From NCBI RefSeq assembly GCF_009932435.1, contig NZ_BJOU01000002.1, positions 1 through 64,000 on the forward strand: a stretch of 64,000 bases of DNA, read 5' to 3'. The position numbers and the translations under genes are program-made. Positions 46,277-57,590 of this stretch are shown here, piece by piece. The stretch is from Gordonia crocea. Its GTDB lineage: Bacteria; Actinomycetota; Actinomycetes; Mycobacteriales; Mycobacteriaceae. The notes under the pieces are model-generated. The model was not told where the DNA came from. It searched no databases and saw nothing but the letters and a program-made list of their open reading frames with translations. Within the stretch, counting starts at the first letter, position 1; each line of letters starts with the position of its first letter.

Positions 46277-47271
46277 TACTGCGAGGAGTTGCCGTCGAGG
46301 GATTTCTTCAGGTCGGCCAGCACCAGCCGGGCCGCGGCCAGGCCCGACGTCCGGTACCAGACCGCGTCGTCGACTCCGAGGACGCGCTTCCACGTCGGGG
46401 CGCCCATGTCGAGCCACCGGTCGCTGAGCAGCACCGACTTGCCGTGCTCGAGCCCGTCGGGTTCGAAACTGACGTAGATGAGGTCGCCGTCGGCCGCGGT
46501 GAAGTTCTCGTCGGTGATCGGGGTGGGCCCGGCGGAGCGCTGGCGTTCCGGCCGCTGCACCCCGACGATCCCGAGGATCTGCCCGGCGAAGCTCTCGGTG
46601 CCGGCGATGGTCTCCGAACCCGGGCCGAACCGCACCAGCGACACCTGCGAGTGGGCCGCGTCCATCCGCTTGCCGAGCGCCTGCGCGTCCGTGCGGAACT
46701 GCGTCAACAGCCGGTCGGCGGTCATCGGCCGGCCGAGCGCGGCGGCGACGGCCCGGAAGACGTCTTCCCATCCGCCGGGTTCGATCGTCGCCGAGCGGAC
46801 ACCGCCGAAGGCGGCGGCCGAGCGCGAGGTCGACGGGGTGGTCAACACGAGGTCGGCGTCGGCTTTGGCCACGGCGTCGGCAGCCGGGGCGGCGCCGACG
46901 GCGGGAACCTGGGCCAGTTGCGGGCCCAGATAGGCGGGAACCGCGCCGGGGGCCGCGGTGACCGCGACGATCTTGGGGCCCAGGCCGAGGGCGCACACCG
47001 CGTCGAGCAGTCCCGGATCGGTGACCACGATGCGCCGCGCGTCCACGCGGCGGGTGTCGGCGGCGGTGGGTGCCGCACAGGTCTTGGCATAGTCGCGGTC
47101 GGGATTGACCAGGTTGACCTCGGCGATGCGGGTCGTCGAGGTGGAGATGGGGTTTCCCTGCGGATCGCGGAGCACGCCGTCGTCGCTTCCGCAGGCGGAC
47201 AGGACTGCCATCCCCGTCACCGCGGCCAGCAGGGCCGCGCCGGTGTGGCGAACGATTCGATGCACCCCCAA
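46273..47271 (-). CDS. FecB-like iron-siderophore binding lipoprotein
   Basis: 332 residues with a signal peptide and lipobox LSAC (Cys27), then a periplasmic binding fold (LVLTTPSTSRSAAAFGGVRS, VSLVRFGPGSETIAGTESFA). By neighbourhood (ctaD divergent) it matches M. tuberculosis Rv3044 (FecB). The frame opens at TTG 47271; GTG 47265 gives a near-identical protein and may be the real start. It binds a ferric chelate for uptake or signalling, but no permease or ATPase gene is adjacent. Confidence 0.85.
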   Translation of the reverse strand: MGVHRIVRHTGAALLAAVTGMAVLSACGSDDGVLRDPQGNPISTSTTRIAEVNLVNPDRDYAKTCAAPTAADTRRVDARRIVVTDPGLLDAVCALGLGPKIVAVTAAPGAVPAYLGPQLAQVPAVGAAPAADAVAKADADLVLTTPSTSRSAAAFGGVRSATIEPGGWEDVFRAVAAALGRPMTADRLLTQFRTDAQALGKRMDAAHSQVSLVRFGPGSETIAGTESFAGQILGIVGVQRPERQRSAGPTPITDENFTAADGDLIYVSFEPDGLEHGKSVLLSDRWLDMGAPTWKRVLGVDDAVWYRTSGLAAARLVLADLKKSLDGNSSQY

Positions 47272-47407
47272 ACGCTAACACCGAGGGACCTTCTACCCGC
47301 CCCGACGTCGCTCTACCCGGTCAATTACGACACTTCGTAGGACCCGGGTCCTCTCGGGGTGGGATAGGCGTTAGGATTGGTCCGAATGCCCGCCTGTAGG
47401 AGGAACT

Positions 47408-49105
47408 GTGACCGCGGTTGACCAGCCCACCACGCAAGTGGCACCAGTGCGCCCGTACCCCGAGCGGTACCAGCCCAAGGGCTCGTTCTTGCTCAAGTTG
47501 CTGACGACGACCGATCACAAGCTGATCGGCATGATGTACATCGTCGCCTGCTTCGTCTTCTTCCTCATCGGCGGCCTGATGGCCCTGCTGATGCGTGGCG
47601 AGTTGACCCACCCGGGTCTGCAGTTCCTCTCCAACGAGCAGTTCAACCAGCTGTTCACCATGCACGGCACCGTCATGCTGCTGATGTATGCGACCCCGAT
47701 CGTCATCGGCTTCGCCAACTTCGTGCTGCCGCTGCAGATCGGCGCCCCCGACGTGGCCTTCCCGCGGTTGAACGCCTTCGGCTTCTGGCTGTTCGTCCTG
47801 GGGTCGACGGTCGCACTGTCGGGCTTCTTGACCCCGGGCGGTGCCGCCGACTTCGGCTGGACCGCCTACGTGCCGCTGACCAACGACATCCACGCGCCGG
47901 GCGTCGGCGCCGACCTGTGGATCATGGGTCTGGGCGTCAGCGGTCTGGGCACCATCCTCGGTGCGGTCAACATGGTCACCACCGTGGTGTGTCTGCGCGC
48001 GCCCGGCATGACGATGTTCCGGATGCCGATCTTCACCTGGAACATCACGGTGACCAGCATCCTGATCCTGCTCATCTTCCCGCTGCTGACCGCCGCCCTC
48101 CTCGGCGTCGAGGTCGACCGCGCCTTCGGTGCCCACCTCTTCGACCCCGCCAACGGCGGCGTGATCCTGTGGCAACACCTCTTCTGGTTCTTCGGCCATC
48201 CCGAGGTGTACGTCATCGCCCTACCGTTCTTCGGCATCGTCTCCGAGGTGTTCCCGGTGTTCGCCCGCAAGCCGATCTTCGGCTACACCGGCCTGGTGTA
48301 CGCGACCCTGTCGATCGCCGCACTGTCGGTGGCCGTCTGGGCGCACCACATGTTCGTCACCGGCGCGGTGCTGCTGCCGTTCTTCTCCTTCATGACCTTC
48401 CTCATCGCGGTCCCGACCGGGTTGAAGTTCTTCAACTGGATCGGAACCATGTGGAAGGGGAAGATGACGTTCGAGACACCGATGCTGTTCGCCATCGGCT
48501 TCATCGTCACCTTCTTGTTCGGTGGTCTCACCGGCGTGCTGCTGGCCAGCCCGCCCATCGACTTCCACGTCTCCGACACCTACTTCGTCGTGGCGCACTT
48601 CCACTACGTGCTGTTCGGCACGATCGTGTTCGCCACCTATTCGGGCATCTACTTCTGGTTCCCGAAGATGACCGGGCGGATGCTCGACGAGGGGCTGGGC
48701 AAGCTCCACTTCTGGCTCACGTTCATCGGCTTCCACCTGACCTTCCTGGTCCAGCACTGGCTGGGCAACCAGGGTATGCCGCGCCGCTACGCCGACTACC
48801 TCCCGTCGGACGGCTTCACGACGTTGAACATGGTCTCGACCGCCGGTGCCCTCGTCTTGGGCCTGTCGACGCTGCCGTTCCTGTGGAACGTCTTCCGCAG
48901 CTACCGCTACGGCGAGGTCGTGACCGTGGACGATCCGTGGGGCTTCGGCAACTCGCTGGAGTGGGCCACCTCGTGCCCGCCGCCGCGCCACAACTTCACC
49001 GAGTTGCCCCGCATCCGGTCGGAGCGCCCGGCGTTCGAGCTGCACTACCCGCACATGATCGAACGCATGCGAGTCGAGGCCCACGCCGGGTCCGGCCGTC
49101 ACTGA
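47408..49105 (+). CDS. ctaD: Cytochrome c oxidase subunit I CtaD
   Basis: 565 residues, heme-copper oxidase catalytic subunit of the aa3-type oxidase in the bcc-aa3 supercomplex. The CuB/heme ligands are visible: [38 protein letters not shown], and [13 protein letters not shown]. The HPEVY motif carries the cross-linked histidine and tyrosine. The GTG start at 47408 follows AGGAGG; TAGGAT at 47372-47377 could be a -10. It lies 3 bp before serB2. Confidence 0.97.
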   Translation: MTAVDQPTTQVAPVRPYPERYQPKGSFLLKLLTTTDHKLIGMMYIVACFVFFLIGGLMALLMRGELTHPGLQFLSNEQFNQLFTMHGTVMLLMYATPIVIGFANFVLPLQIGAPDVAFPRLNAFGFWLFVLGSTVALSGFLTPGGAADFGWTAYVPLTNDIHAPGVGADLWIMGLGVSGLGTILGAVNMVTTVVCLRAPGMTMFRMPIFTWNITVTSILILLIFPLLTAALLGVEVDRAFGAHLFDPANGGVILWQHLFWFFGHPEVYVIALPFFGIVSEVFPVFARKPIFGYTGLVYATLSIAALSVAVWAHHMFVTGAVLLPFFSFMTFLIAVPTGLKFFNWIGTMWKGKMTFETPMLFAIGFIVTFLFGGLTGVLLASPPIDFHVSDTYFVVAHFHYVLFGTIVFATYSGIYFWFPKMTGRMLDEGLGKLHFWLTFIGFHLTFLVQHWLGNQGMPRRYADYLPSDGFTTLNMVSTAGALVLGLSTLPFLWNVFRSYRYGEVVTVDDPWGFGNSLEWATSCPPPRHNFTELPRIRSERPAFELHYPHMIERMRVEAHAGSGRH

Positions 49106-50350
<1,245 letters not shown>

Positions 50351-50352
50351 GC

Positions 50353-51102
50353 ATGTTCCTCGCGGCGAACCACGCCCGGCTCGTCGACGACCTCGACGCG
50401 CCCCACCGTGACGATCCGCCGGATCCGGCCCGTGTGTGGGCCATGCAGATGGCGTTGCGGGTGGAGAAGACCGCCCCGCCGGAGCGGGCCGCACTTCTCG
50501 TTGCAGCGGCCCGTTCGGTGGTGCTGCTGTGCCTCGACGAGCGATCGGCGCCCGGCGGTCCCTGGGCCGAGGCGATGGATGCGTGGTGCGACGCGCGGAT
50601 CCGCAAAATCGCCCGACGGGCGCGCGGCGCCCAATGGGTTGGCGCCCAACAGGTGTGGGGGGTCACCGCCGAGTCGGACGGGCAGGCCGCGCGGGCCTTC
50701 GTCCCCACGATGGTCGGGGAGGTGGACCCCCGGGTCCGCAAGCTGCAGATCGAGGGCACCGACGTCGAGGGCGGGCTACCCGCTGAGCCGGATGACGATG
50801 CGGATACGGGGCTGACGCTGTGGGTGAACCCGACGCTGGACATGACCGTCGGCAAGACCGCGGCGCAGGTGGGGCACGCGGCGATGCTCGGGGTGGCGTT
50901 GCTCGACGTCGGTGAGACGCAGGCATGGTTTCAGCGGGGTTGTCCGTTGGCGGTGTGTGAGCCGTCGGTGCACCGGTGGCAGGAGTTGGTCGCGCAGGAG
51001 CGGCAGAGCGGTGCCGTCGCCGTGCGCGACGCCGGTTTCACCGAGATCGCACCCGGGTCGATGACCGTCGTCGCGACGCGCGAGGGCTACCAGCGCCCGT
51101 AG
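50353..51102 (+). CDS. Pth2-type peptidyl-tRNA hydrolase-like protein
   Basis: 249 residues. The C-terminal half has the Pth2 fold: LWVNPTLDMTVGKTAAQVGHAAMLGVAL, where the GKxAAQxxHA loop is the family signature. The N-terminal half is an actinobacterial extension. Typical Pth2 is about 120 residues and mainly archaeal/eukaryotic, so this is a longer bacterial variant; essential Pth1 is expected elsewhere. The start is ATG 50353, 2 bp after the serB2 stop, suggesting coupling. Hydrolase activity is untested. Confidence 0.78.
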   Translation: MFLAANHARLVDDLDAPHRDDPPDPARVWAMQMALRVEKTAPPERAALLVAAARSVVLLCLDERSAPGGPWAEAMDAWCDARIRKIARRARGAQWVGAQQVWGVTAESDGQAARAFVPTMVGEVDPRVRKLQIEGTDVEGGLPAEPDDDADTGLTLWVNPTLDMTVGKTAAQVGHAAMLGVALLDVGETQAWFQRGCPLAVCEPSVHRWQELVAQERQSGAVAVRDAGFTEIAPGSMTVVATREGYQRP

Positions 51103-51824
51103 TTCGGTTGGCAGATGATGTTGCGGTCCACGCCGATCCCGGCGACCCGCTTCTCCCCGGGCAACTGGTGCAAATGGGCAAGGGGGTGCACCAAACCCTT
51201 GGGGGTGCCCCAGTCGTGTTGCCAGTACCAGGCGGCGAACCCGCCGGCGGCCGCCCAGGTGATTGTCGAAGCGTTGCCGTAGACGCCGGTGCGCGCCGGT
51301 CCGATGACGGACTGCCATCCGCGCAGGTAGGGCCCGATCTTGGTGATGAACTGCTCGAGCGAGGGGTTGGCGTCGATCGAGGCGTAGATCGGCGCGTGGG
51401 CGGGACCGCCGGCCGCGCGGTGCTTGGCCGCGCCGAGGCGTGCGTGGTGCACGCCGGCCCGGTAGCCGCCGAGCCAGTCGTTCTTCGCGTACTGGTAGCA
51501 GGAGACGATCGTCAGGCCGGCCCGGCGCAGTGCCCGCGCCTCGGTGGCGGTGATGGGTTTGGCCTTCATCCACCGGTCCACCGGCAGCCGCCCGGACACA
51601 TAGCGGATGGCACCCAGGTAGCCCGCCGCGCGGATCGCCTGAGCCGGGGGGACCGCGGCGGAGTAGTCGCACAGCGAGCCGAAATCGGCGGAGCCGCTCG
51701 ACGAGCCGAAGCCGCTCGATCCCGACGAGGAGTCGGCATGGGCGACCCCGGCGCCGAGGAGGCAGGCCGCGCCCAGACCGGCGGCGGCGGAGAGGAAGTC
51801 GCGCCGGTTGACCCCGTCCGTCAT
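51087..51824 (-). CDS. Tat-exported Rv2525c-like (DUF1906) protein, copy 2
   Basis: 245 residues. A twin-arginine signal NRRDFLSAAAGLGAACLLGA begins the protein, followed by a serine/glycine linker and a glycoside-hydrolase-like TIM-barrel: YSAAVPPAQAIRAAGYLGAI, APIYASIDANPSLEQF and YWQHDWGTPKG. The closest known type is M. tuberculosis Rv2525c, a Tat-exported cell-envelope protein of uncertain enzymology. ATG 51824 overlaps the stop of copy 1 (ATGA) and its end overlaps the Pth2-like gene by 16 bp. Confidence 0.87.
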   Translation of the reverse strand: MTDGVNRRDFLSAAAGLGAACLLGAGVAHADSSSGSSGFGSSSGSADFGSLCDYSAAVPPAQAIRAAGYLGAIRYVSGRLPVDRWMKAKPITATEARALRRAGLTIVSCYQYAKNDWLGGYRAGVHHARLGAAKHRAAGGPAHAPIYASIDANPSLEQFITKIGPYLRGWQSVIGPARTGVYGNASTITWAAAGGFAAWYWQHDWGTPKGLVHPLAHLHQLPGEKRVAGIGVDRNIICQPNYGRW

Positions 51825-52576
51825 GACGAGCCCGATCCGGCCCATTGGCCGTAGTTCGGTTTGAGGATGGTGTTGACGTCGACCTCGACGCCGCCCACCC
51901 GTCGTTGGCCGGGAATCTGGTGCAGATGCGCCGCAGGGTGCAGATAGCCGCGCTTGGTGCCCCAGTCGTGCTGCCAGAACCAGGTCGCGAGTCCGGCGTC
52001 GATGGCCCAACCGATGGTGGGGGCGTTGGCGTAGATCCCGGTGCGGCGCAGGCCGATGATCGAGTGCCATCCCTTCAGGTAGGGGACGATCCTCGAGGTG
52101 AACTGGGCACGCGACGGGTTGTCGTCGATGGAGGCGTAGATCGGTGCGTCGCCCGGGCCGCCGGCCAGCGTGTGCAGCTCGACGGCACGGCGGGCGTGCT
52201 TGACCCCGCCGTCGTAGCCGCCGAGCCAGTCGGCGGTCTTGCCCTTGCCGAACTGGTAGTTCGACACCACGGTCAGCCCGAAGGCGCGCATGGCCAGCGA
52301 TTCGGGGATGGTCAGCGGCTTGGCGAGCATGTTCTCCGCCCCTGGGCGGCGGTCGGAGACGTAGCGGATGACCCCGGCATGTCCGGCGGCGCGGATGGCC
52401 AGCGGCGAGGGGACACGGGCCGAATAGTCCAGCAGCGTCCCAAGGTTGGTGGCTGCGGGCAGCGACGGCGGCAGGGCCACGTCGGCGACGGCGTCCCCGG
52501 GGTGCAGGGTGGCGGTGGCACCGGCGAGCCCGGCGACCGCGGCCGCAGAGAAGAACTGGCGACGGCTGATCGGCAT
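51821..52576 (-). CDS. Tat-exported Rv2525c-like (DUF1906) protein, copy 1
   Basis: 251 residues, closely similar to copy 2. The Tat motif SRRQFFSAAAVAGLAG is intact, then YSARVPSPLAIRAAGHAGVI, RYVSDRRPGAENMLAKPL, APIYASIDDNPSRAQF and FWQHDWGTKRG align with Rv2525c throughout; conserved acidic residues of the GH-like barrel are retained. It is the first gene of a two-gene operon and is translationally coupled to copy 2, so a tandem duplication is clear. Confidence 0.9.
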   Translation of the reverse strand: MPISRRQFFSAAAVAGLAGATATLHPGDAVADVALPPSLPAATNLGTLLDYSARVPSPLAIRAAGHAGVIRYVSDRRPGAENMLAKPLTIPESLAMRAFGLTVVSNYQFGKGKTADWLGGYDGGVKHARRAVELHTLAGGPGDAPIYASIDDNPSRAQFTSRIVPYLKGWHSIIGLRRTGIYANAPTIGWAIDAGLATWFWQHDWGTKRGYLHPAAHLHQIPGQRRVGGVEVDVNTILKPNYGQWAGSGSS

Positions 52577-52674
52577 GTCACAACAGTAACTTTCGTAACA
52601 CGCTGAGGTAAGGCGTCGTGACGGGATCGGAATCGCCCGTACACCGTCGGGAGAGGTTGGGTCGACGCGCGGTG

Positions 52675-53688
52675 TCAGGCCGGTGGGGCCAGATTGGCCA
52701 GCGTGTCGAACCAGGCGCGGCGGTCGGGGGCCAGCGACGCGACGATCAGTTCGTCGGCGTCGGCGTCGGCGGCGAACTCGCGCAGCCCGGCCACCGCCTC
52801 GTCGGGGGTCCCCACGACGGCCCGGCTCAGCATCGCGGCGACCTGGTGTCCGACCGGCGAGTCGACGAGGAGGTCGGCCTCGTCGTCGCTGAGGGGGCGG
52901 TGGTGGGCCAGGAGGTGCTTGATGCGCTGGCGCTGGGCGACGTGCAGTTGCTCGGCGGCGAACTCCGCGTCGTCGACGGCGATGACGCTCACCCCGGCGA
53001 TGACATACGGCTCGGTCTCGCCGCCGTCCGGCAGGGGCGCGGGCCGGAACTCCTTGCGGTAGAGCGCAACCGCCTCGGTCAGCGCCTGCGGCGCGAAGTG
53101 TGAGGCGAAGGCGTAGGGGAGGCCCAGGGCGGCGGCGAGCTGCGCGCCGAAAAGCGACGAACCCAAGATGTAGAGGTCGACGTTGGTGCCGGCCCCGGGG
53201 GTGGCCCGTACCCCGGCGACGCGTGATTCGTCGCGCAGGTAGCCCTGCAGTTCCACCACGTCGCGCGGGAACTGCTCGGCCGCCTGATGGGTGCGGCGCA
53301 GGGCGGCGAAGGTGGCCTGGTCGCCGCCCGGTGCGCGCCCGAGGCCGAGGTCGATCCGGCCGGGGTGCAGTTCGGCGAGCGTGCCGTATTGCTCGGCGAT
53401 CGTCAGCGGTGAATGGTTGGGCAGCATCACCCCACCCGCCCCGAGTCGGATGCGGGAGGTGTGGGCGGCCATGTGCGCGATCAGAACGGCCGGCGCGGCC
53501 GAGGCGATGGCCGACATGTTGTGGTGCTCGGCGTACCAGATGCGCCGGTAGCCGGTGGTATCGGCGAACTGCGCGAGGCGCGTCGAATGCGCGAGACTCT
53601 CGGCCACGGACTCGCCGGGGCCGACTTGGGCCAGGTCGAGCACGGACAGTGGGACGCCGATCGCGGATACGGAGCGGTCTGAGGGCAT
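52675..53688 (-). CDS. Luciferase-like (LLM class) flavin-dependent oxidoreductase
   Basis: 337 residues of the bacterial-luciferase-like TIM-barrel family: [56 protein letters not shown] and [14 protein letters not shown] match the MsnO8-type subgroup (TIGR03558). These enzymes use FMN or F420; the cofactor cannot be told from the sequence, though an F420-producing host makes F420 possible. ATG at 53686-53688. It is divergent from the ABC ATPase gene by 64 bp. Confidence 0.88.
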   Translation of the reverse strand: MPSDRSVSAIGVPLSVLDLAQVGPGESVAESLAHSTRLAQFADTTGYRRIWYAEHHNMSAIASAAPAVLIAHMAAHTSRIRLGAGGVMLPNHSPLTIAEQYGTLAELHPGRIDLGLGRAPGGDQATFAALRRTHQAAEQFPRDVVELQGYLRDESRVAGVRATPGAGTNVDLYILGSSLFGAQLAAALGLPYAFASHFAPQALTEAVALYRKEFRPAPLPDGGETEPYVIAGVSVIAVDDAEFAAEQLHVAQRQRIKHLLAHHRPLSDDEADLLVDSPVGHQVAAMLSRAVVGTPDEAVAGLREFAADADADELIVASLAPDRRAWFDTLANLAPPA

Positions 53689-53752
53689 AGATGTTCCAGC
53701 GTTACGGCGAGCCCGGGTATTCCCGGCGGCGATCATCCGGCACGATGGTGGC

Positions 53753-54586
53753 GTGACCCTCGAAACCACCGATCCCGATCTCCTCATCGACTTCCGCGGC
53801 GTATCGCTGGTGCGCGACGGGAACACGTTGGTCGGTCCCGTCGATTGGCAGGTCGAGCTCGATGAGCGCTGGGTGATCCTCGGTCCGAATGGCGCGGGCA
53901 AGACCTCGCTGCTGTCGATGGCGGCGGCCCGCGTGCATCCGAGCGCCGGGGTGGCTTTCGTGTTGGGCGAGCGGTTGGGCCGGGTCGAGTTGCGCGAACT
54001 CACCACACGGGTGGGCATGACCGGTGGGCGCGAGGTGGAGCGGATCCCGGCCGACGAGGTCGTCGAGGACCTCGTCGTCTCCGCCGGCTACGCGGTCCTG
54101 GGGCGGTGGCGCGAGGACTACGGCGCGATGGACCGCGACCAGGCGCTGAACACCCTGGAGTCGCTGGGCGCCGAGCACCTGGCGCGCCGGACCTACGGCA
54201 CGCTGTCGGAGGGGGAGCGCAAGCGGGTCCAGATCGCCCGGGCGCTGATGACCGATCCGGAACTGCTGCTGCTCGACGAGCCCGCAGCTGGATTGGACCT
54301 CGGTGGCCGAGAAGAGCTCGTCGACCGGCTCGGCCGCCTGGCCGCCGACCCGGACGCCCCGGCGCTGGTCCTGATCACCCACCACCCCGAGGAGATCCCG
54401 CCCGGGTTCAGCCACGCCATGCTGCTCTCGCACGGCGGCGTAGTCGCGCAAGGCCTGCTCGACGACGTGATGACCGCCGCCAATCTGACGGAGGCCTTCC
54501 AGCAGCAGATCGCGCTCGACGTGATCGACGGCCGCTACTTCGCCCGTCGCGCCCGCCGAGCTGGGGGCCACCGCCGGGCCGAATAG
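53753..54586 (+). CDS. ABC transporter ATP-binding protein (Rv3041c-like)
   Basis: 277 residues, single ABC ATPase: Walker [18 protein letters not shown], signature [15 protein letters not shown], Walker [14 protein letters not shown], and H-loop [10 protein letters not shown]. The helical subdomain is of the molybdate/iron-type or EF-like stand-alone class; no permease gene is adjacent. GTG 53753 was chosen by family alignment. The neighbourhood (serB2 upstream, Nudix downstream) is that of M. tuberculosis Rv3041c. Confidence 0.9.
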   Translation: MTLETTDPDLLIDFRGVSLVRDGNTLVGPVDWQVELDERWVILGPNGAGKTSLLSMAAARVHPSAGVAFVLGERLGRVELRELTTRVGMTGGREVERIPADEVVEDLVVSAGYAVLGRWREDYGAMDRDQALNTLESLGAEHLARRTYGTLSEGERKRVQIARALMTDPELLLLDEPAAGLDLGGREELVDRLGRLAADPDAPALVLITHHPEEIPPGFSHAMLLSHGGVVAQGLLDDVMTAANLTEAFQQQIALDVIDGRYFARRARRAGGHRRAE

Positions 54587-54672
54587 TCCGGTAGCGACTA
54601 ACCCGGTCCAGGCGGCCCCTGCCCGGACGGCCCCGGCCTGGTGCTCGGCCCTGCGCGGTAACGTGAGGTCTC

Positions 54673-55491
54673 ATGACTGAGAACGCAGCCCCCGCACCGT
54701 TGCGCGACGCGTCGACGGTGGTCTTGGTCCGCGACGGCGCGGACGGTATCGACGTCTTCCTCCAACGGCGGGTCAAGCAGATGGCCTTCGCCGGCGGCAT
54801 GACCGTCTTCCCCGGCGGCGGCGTGGACGAGCGCGACGCCGACGCCGACCTCGCCTGGGTCGGCCCGGATGCGCAGTGGTGGGCGGACAGCTTTTCGACG
54901 TCGGTGACCGGGGCGCAGGAACTGGTGTGCGCGGCGGTCCGCGAAACCTTCGAGGAGTGCGGCGTCTTGCTGGTCACCCACCTCGACGGGGCGGCCCCCG
55001 ACGTCGCGGGCCTGATGCCGGCGCGCGCCAAGCTGGAGAGCCGGGAGCTGTCGCTGGCCCAGTTCCTGCGCGACAACGACCTGGCGCTGCGCGCGGACCT
55101 GCTGCGGCCGTTGGCGCACTGGATCACCCCGAAGATCGAGAAGCGTCGCTACGACACCCGGTTCTTCCTCGCCGAGCTGCCGGCCGGACAAGATGCCGAC
55201 GCCGAGACCTCGGAAGTGGAGACGGCGCAGTGGTATTCGGCGTCGGCGGCTCTGGTCGACTGGTCGGCCGGCAAGCACTTCCTCTTGCCGCCCACGTGGA
55301 CGCAGCTGCGTGAACTGGCCGCCTACGACACGGTGGAGGCGTTGTTCGCTGCGCAGCGAGAGATCAAGCCGATCGAGCCAGGGACCCCCAACGACGACTT
55401 CGAGGGGCTGCGGTTCGCGCATGCCGACGAATACTTTGCGTCGATGAACGACCAGGCGCGCGAGCTGTTCTTCCGCGGCGCGAGCGGCTAG
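54673..55491 (+). CDS. Nudix hydrolase with insertion in the Nudix box (Rv3040c-like)
   Basis: 272 residues. It has MTVFPGGGVDERD and, about 36 residues later, AAVRETFEECGVLL, so the catalytic RExxEExGU half is intact but separated from the glycine-rich half by an insertion. This is seen in the NUDT19-like/CoA-hydrolysing branch, which makes an acyl-CoA or nucleotide sugar substrate conceivable. It matches Rv3040c by position and ends at a strong terminator. Confidence 0.87.
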   Translation: MTENAAPAPLRDASTVVLVRDGADGIDVFLQRRVKQMAFAGGMTVFPGGGVDERDADADLAWVGPDAQWWADSFSTSVTGAQELVCAAVRETFEECGVLLVTHLDGAAPDVAGLMPARAKLESRELSLAQFLRDNDLALRADLLRPLAHWITPKIEKRRYDTRFFLAELPAGQDADAETSEVETAQWYSASAALVDWSAGKHFLLPPTWTQLRELAAYDTVEALFAAQREIKPIEPGTPNDDFEGLRFAHADEYFASMNDQARELFFRGASG

Positions 55492-55547
55492 TGCCGGGGT
55501 TGGTCGGGGCCGTTCATGCACCCGGCATGGTTGCCGGTGTAGTGGAC

Positions 55548-55570
55548 CGGCCCCGACCGGGGCCGTTTTT
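55548..55570 (+). terminator. Rho-independent terminator after the Nudix gene
   Basis: CGGCCCC (55548-55554), loop GACC and GGGGCCG (55559-55565) form a perfect hairpin followed directly by TTTTT (55566-55570). It closes the plus-strand ABC/Nudix unit. Confidence 0.9.
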
Positions 55571-55631
55571 CGCTATGGAGTTCTCAAGGTACGTGCGCAG
55601 CCCCTGGGGAGCCGCTCTCATCGGGCCGGGT

Positions 55632-56963
55632 TTAAGCCGCGGCGTGGTTGGCGAGGGTGAGGGTGCGTCGGTTATGGCAGCGGATCCAGTCACCTCCTTC
55701 GGGACTCTGGAACCAGGGGTGTCCGTCGAACCCGATCTGGATGTTCCAGCCTTTGCCGTGGACATAGGTGTGGTGATGCAAGCTGCACAGCAGGACGGTG
55801 TTCTTGAGGTTCGTCTCCCCACCGTCGGCCCAATGCTGAATATGGTGACCTTCACACCACGACGGTGGTCTGCCGCAGCCGGGGAACTGGCAACCACCGT
55901 CGCGGGCCTCGAGTGCTTTGCGCAGGGTGCCGGTGACGAATCGTTGGGTGCGTTTGGCGTCCAACGGCACCGAGTCCGCGGTGATCAACGCGGTGACTTC
56001 GCTACTGCCGCAGGCGATCTCACGGGCTGTCTCGGCTGATACCGAGCCGGTGAATCCCAGGCGTGCGACCCGCGACGTGGACACACTGCCACCCTCATTG
56101 CCGAGGAGTGTCGGTAGCGGGACGGTCATAGTGATGTGCGGGACGATTCCGCCCACCGTCGGACGGTTCCGTGAAGCAAGGTAGCTGCTGATCATGGCGA
56201 CCAGGGCATCAGCGGTGCGTTGGGACCGGGGACGCGGATCCGGGGAACCGTCGGGTGCCGGGATGGGCTTCGCCAGGGCATCCAGCGCGGTGTGGAGTTT
56301 CTCCCCGGACAGCTGATCGAGGTCCGCTTCGAGGGTCACCCGCCCTTCATCGGTGCGGCTGATCGACGCCTGGTTCAAGGACGGGTTGTCGGCCGGTGGT
56401 GTGCTGGGTGGATCCAGGGGCGCCAACTCGTGGCCGAGTTCGCGGGCTTTCTCCATCACTTGGGCGGGTTGATCGATGCGGGCGTGCGCCAGCAATGTGG
56501 TGGCGGTCTTCGCCCGCACGTTGTCGAAACCATCGGCACCCATGCGGGTGGCGATGTGGTCGAGACCGCGGATGACCGCATCGGCATGGTCAACGGTGAG
56601 GTCGCCGTCGCGGACCTCGCGGACCAGGTTCGGCAGATCATCCAAGTGCTGGGCCAACCGAGCCACCCGGTTGACGGTGGCCGGCGTCAACGGTAACTCC
56701 CGCAAGAGGTCTCGCCCGTTCTTCAACCGATTCCGAACCGGGATACCGATGGCCTCGGCGCGAGCTGTCGCGGCGGCCAACAAGTAGGAGGCGATATTGC
56801 CCATCCGTACCGCGGTGACCATCACCCCCAGCACGGCGTTGTCGTCAGCAATCGCTTCCGCCGACGACAACAACGCCCCCAGACCCGCACCACTGGACAC
56901 CGCCGTCGGCGCCAGGTCGTCGGCCACGTCGGTGACGAATGCGGCGAGTTCGTCGTGGTTCAT
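55632..56963 (-). CDS. 13E12-repeat (DUF222) HNH endonuclease-like protein
   Basis: 443 residues. A long helical DUF222 region is followed by a C-terminal HNH domain: CQFPGCGRPPSWCEGHHIQH and NLKNTVLLCSLHHHTYVHGK, with zinc cysteines and catalytic histidines intact. The 13E12 family is abundant and often repeated in mycolic-acid actinobacteria. ATG at 56961-56963 begins the typical MNHDELAAFVTDV N terminus. It lies next to decayed transposon DNA in a region not found between Rv3040c and echA17 in M. tuberculosis. Confidence 0.88.
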   Translation of the reverse strand: MNHDELAAFVTDVADDLAPTAVSSGAGLGALLSSAEAIADDNAVLGVMVTAVRMGNIASYLLAAATARAEAIGIPVRNRLKNGRDLLRELPLTPATVNRVARLAQHLDDLPNLVREVRDGDLTVDHADAVIRGLDHIATRMGADGFDNVRAKTATTLLAHARIDQPAQVMEKARELGHELAPLDPPSTPPADNPSLNQASISRTDEGRVTLEADLDQLSGEKLHTALDALAKPIPAPDGSPDPRPRSQRTADALVAMISSYLASRNRPTVGGIVPHITMTVPLPTLLGNEGGSVSTSRVARLGFTGSVSAETAREIACGSSEVTALITADSVPLDAKRTQRFVTGTLRKALEARDGGCQFPGCGRPPSWCEGHHIQHWADGGETNLKNTVLLCSLHHHTYVHGKGWNIQIGFDGHPWFQSPEGGDWIRCHNRRTLTLANHAAA

Positions 56964-57367
56964 GTGACCCCCAGGCCCGGGTTCGCATCGTGTTGCGCGA
57001 ACTCGTAGTAGCAAATGTGTGCTGATGTCCTTCTATCTATATCTTACACTAGATCAGGGGTCTGACAACCACTAATTCATGGTTTTACCTGCAGAGATGA
57101 TGCGACACAGCCTCGCCGCCAGGGGTGTCCATAGCGCGTATGTGTCCTTTGTTAAGAGGTGTGGTGGGACACGCGCCGCGGTTGGCCGTGACAGCGCCCC
57201 GTGGCGGGTGCCCGGTACTGGGTCGAGGGGGTCGATGGGATGGTCGACCGGTCGTGCGGGCCGGTGGGGTGCCCGCATAAGGCATCGCGTTCTCGTGAGC
57301 GCAGGGTGGGGTGGGCGCAACTCCGGTGCGCACCGCGAACCGGGCCGGCCCGCACAGTCGCCGACCA
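56964..57367. other. Non-coding stretch upstream of the HNH gene
   Basis: About 400 bp with an AT-rich patch (roughly 57005-57090) that probably carries the promoter of the minus-strand HNH gene. No convincing gene or structured RNA was seen. Open frames here have no family resemblance. The right end runs into the transposase remnant. Confidence 0.5.
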
Positions 57368-57590
57368 CCCGAATCTGGATTGTGCAGTATTGCATCCCGC
57401 CGTCGACGACCACTCCCGCACATCGCCCGTACCGACTCCAGACCAACGGGAAGGTCGAACGGATCAACCGCAACCCTGCAAGCGGAAGGGGCAGGCCTAC
57501 GCCCCCCTGCACCAGCTACGCCAAACGCTTCGCAGCATTCCCCGACTCGCCCGCCACCCGCGGACCCAGCCTGGCGGGCAATACAACTAG
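57368..57590 (+). pseudogene. Decayed IS481-type transposase remnant
   Basis: Successive frames show VLHPAVDDHSR (the first DDE-region motif of IS481-type transposases, about 57387-57420) joined directly to PYRLQTNGKVERINR (57427-57471, the last catalytic-glutamate region) and then, in another frame, AYAPLHQLRQTLRSIPRL. The middle of the protein has been deleted and there are at least two frameshifts. No terminal inverted repeats were confirmed. It ends at the dehydrogenase gene's stop. Confidence 0.75.
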
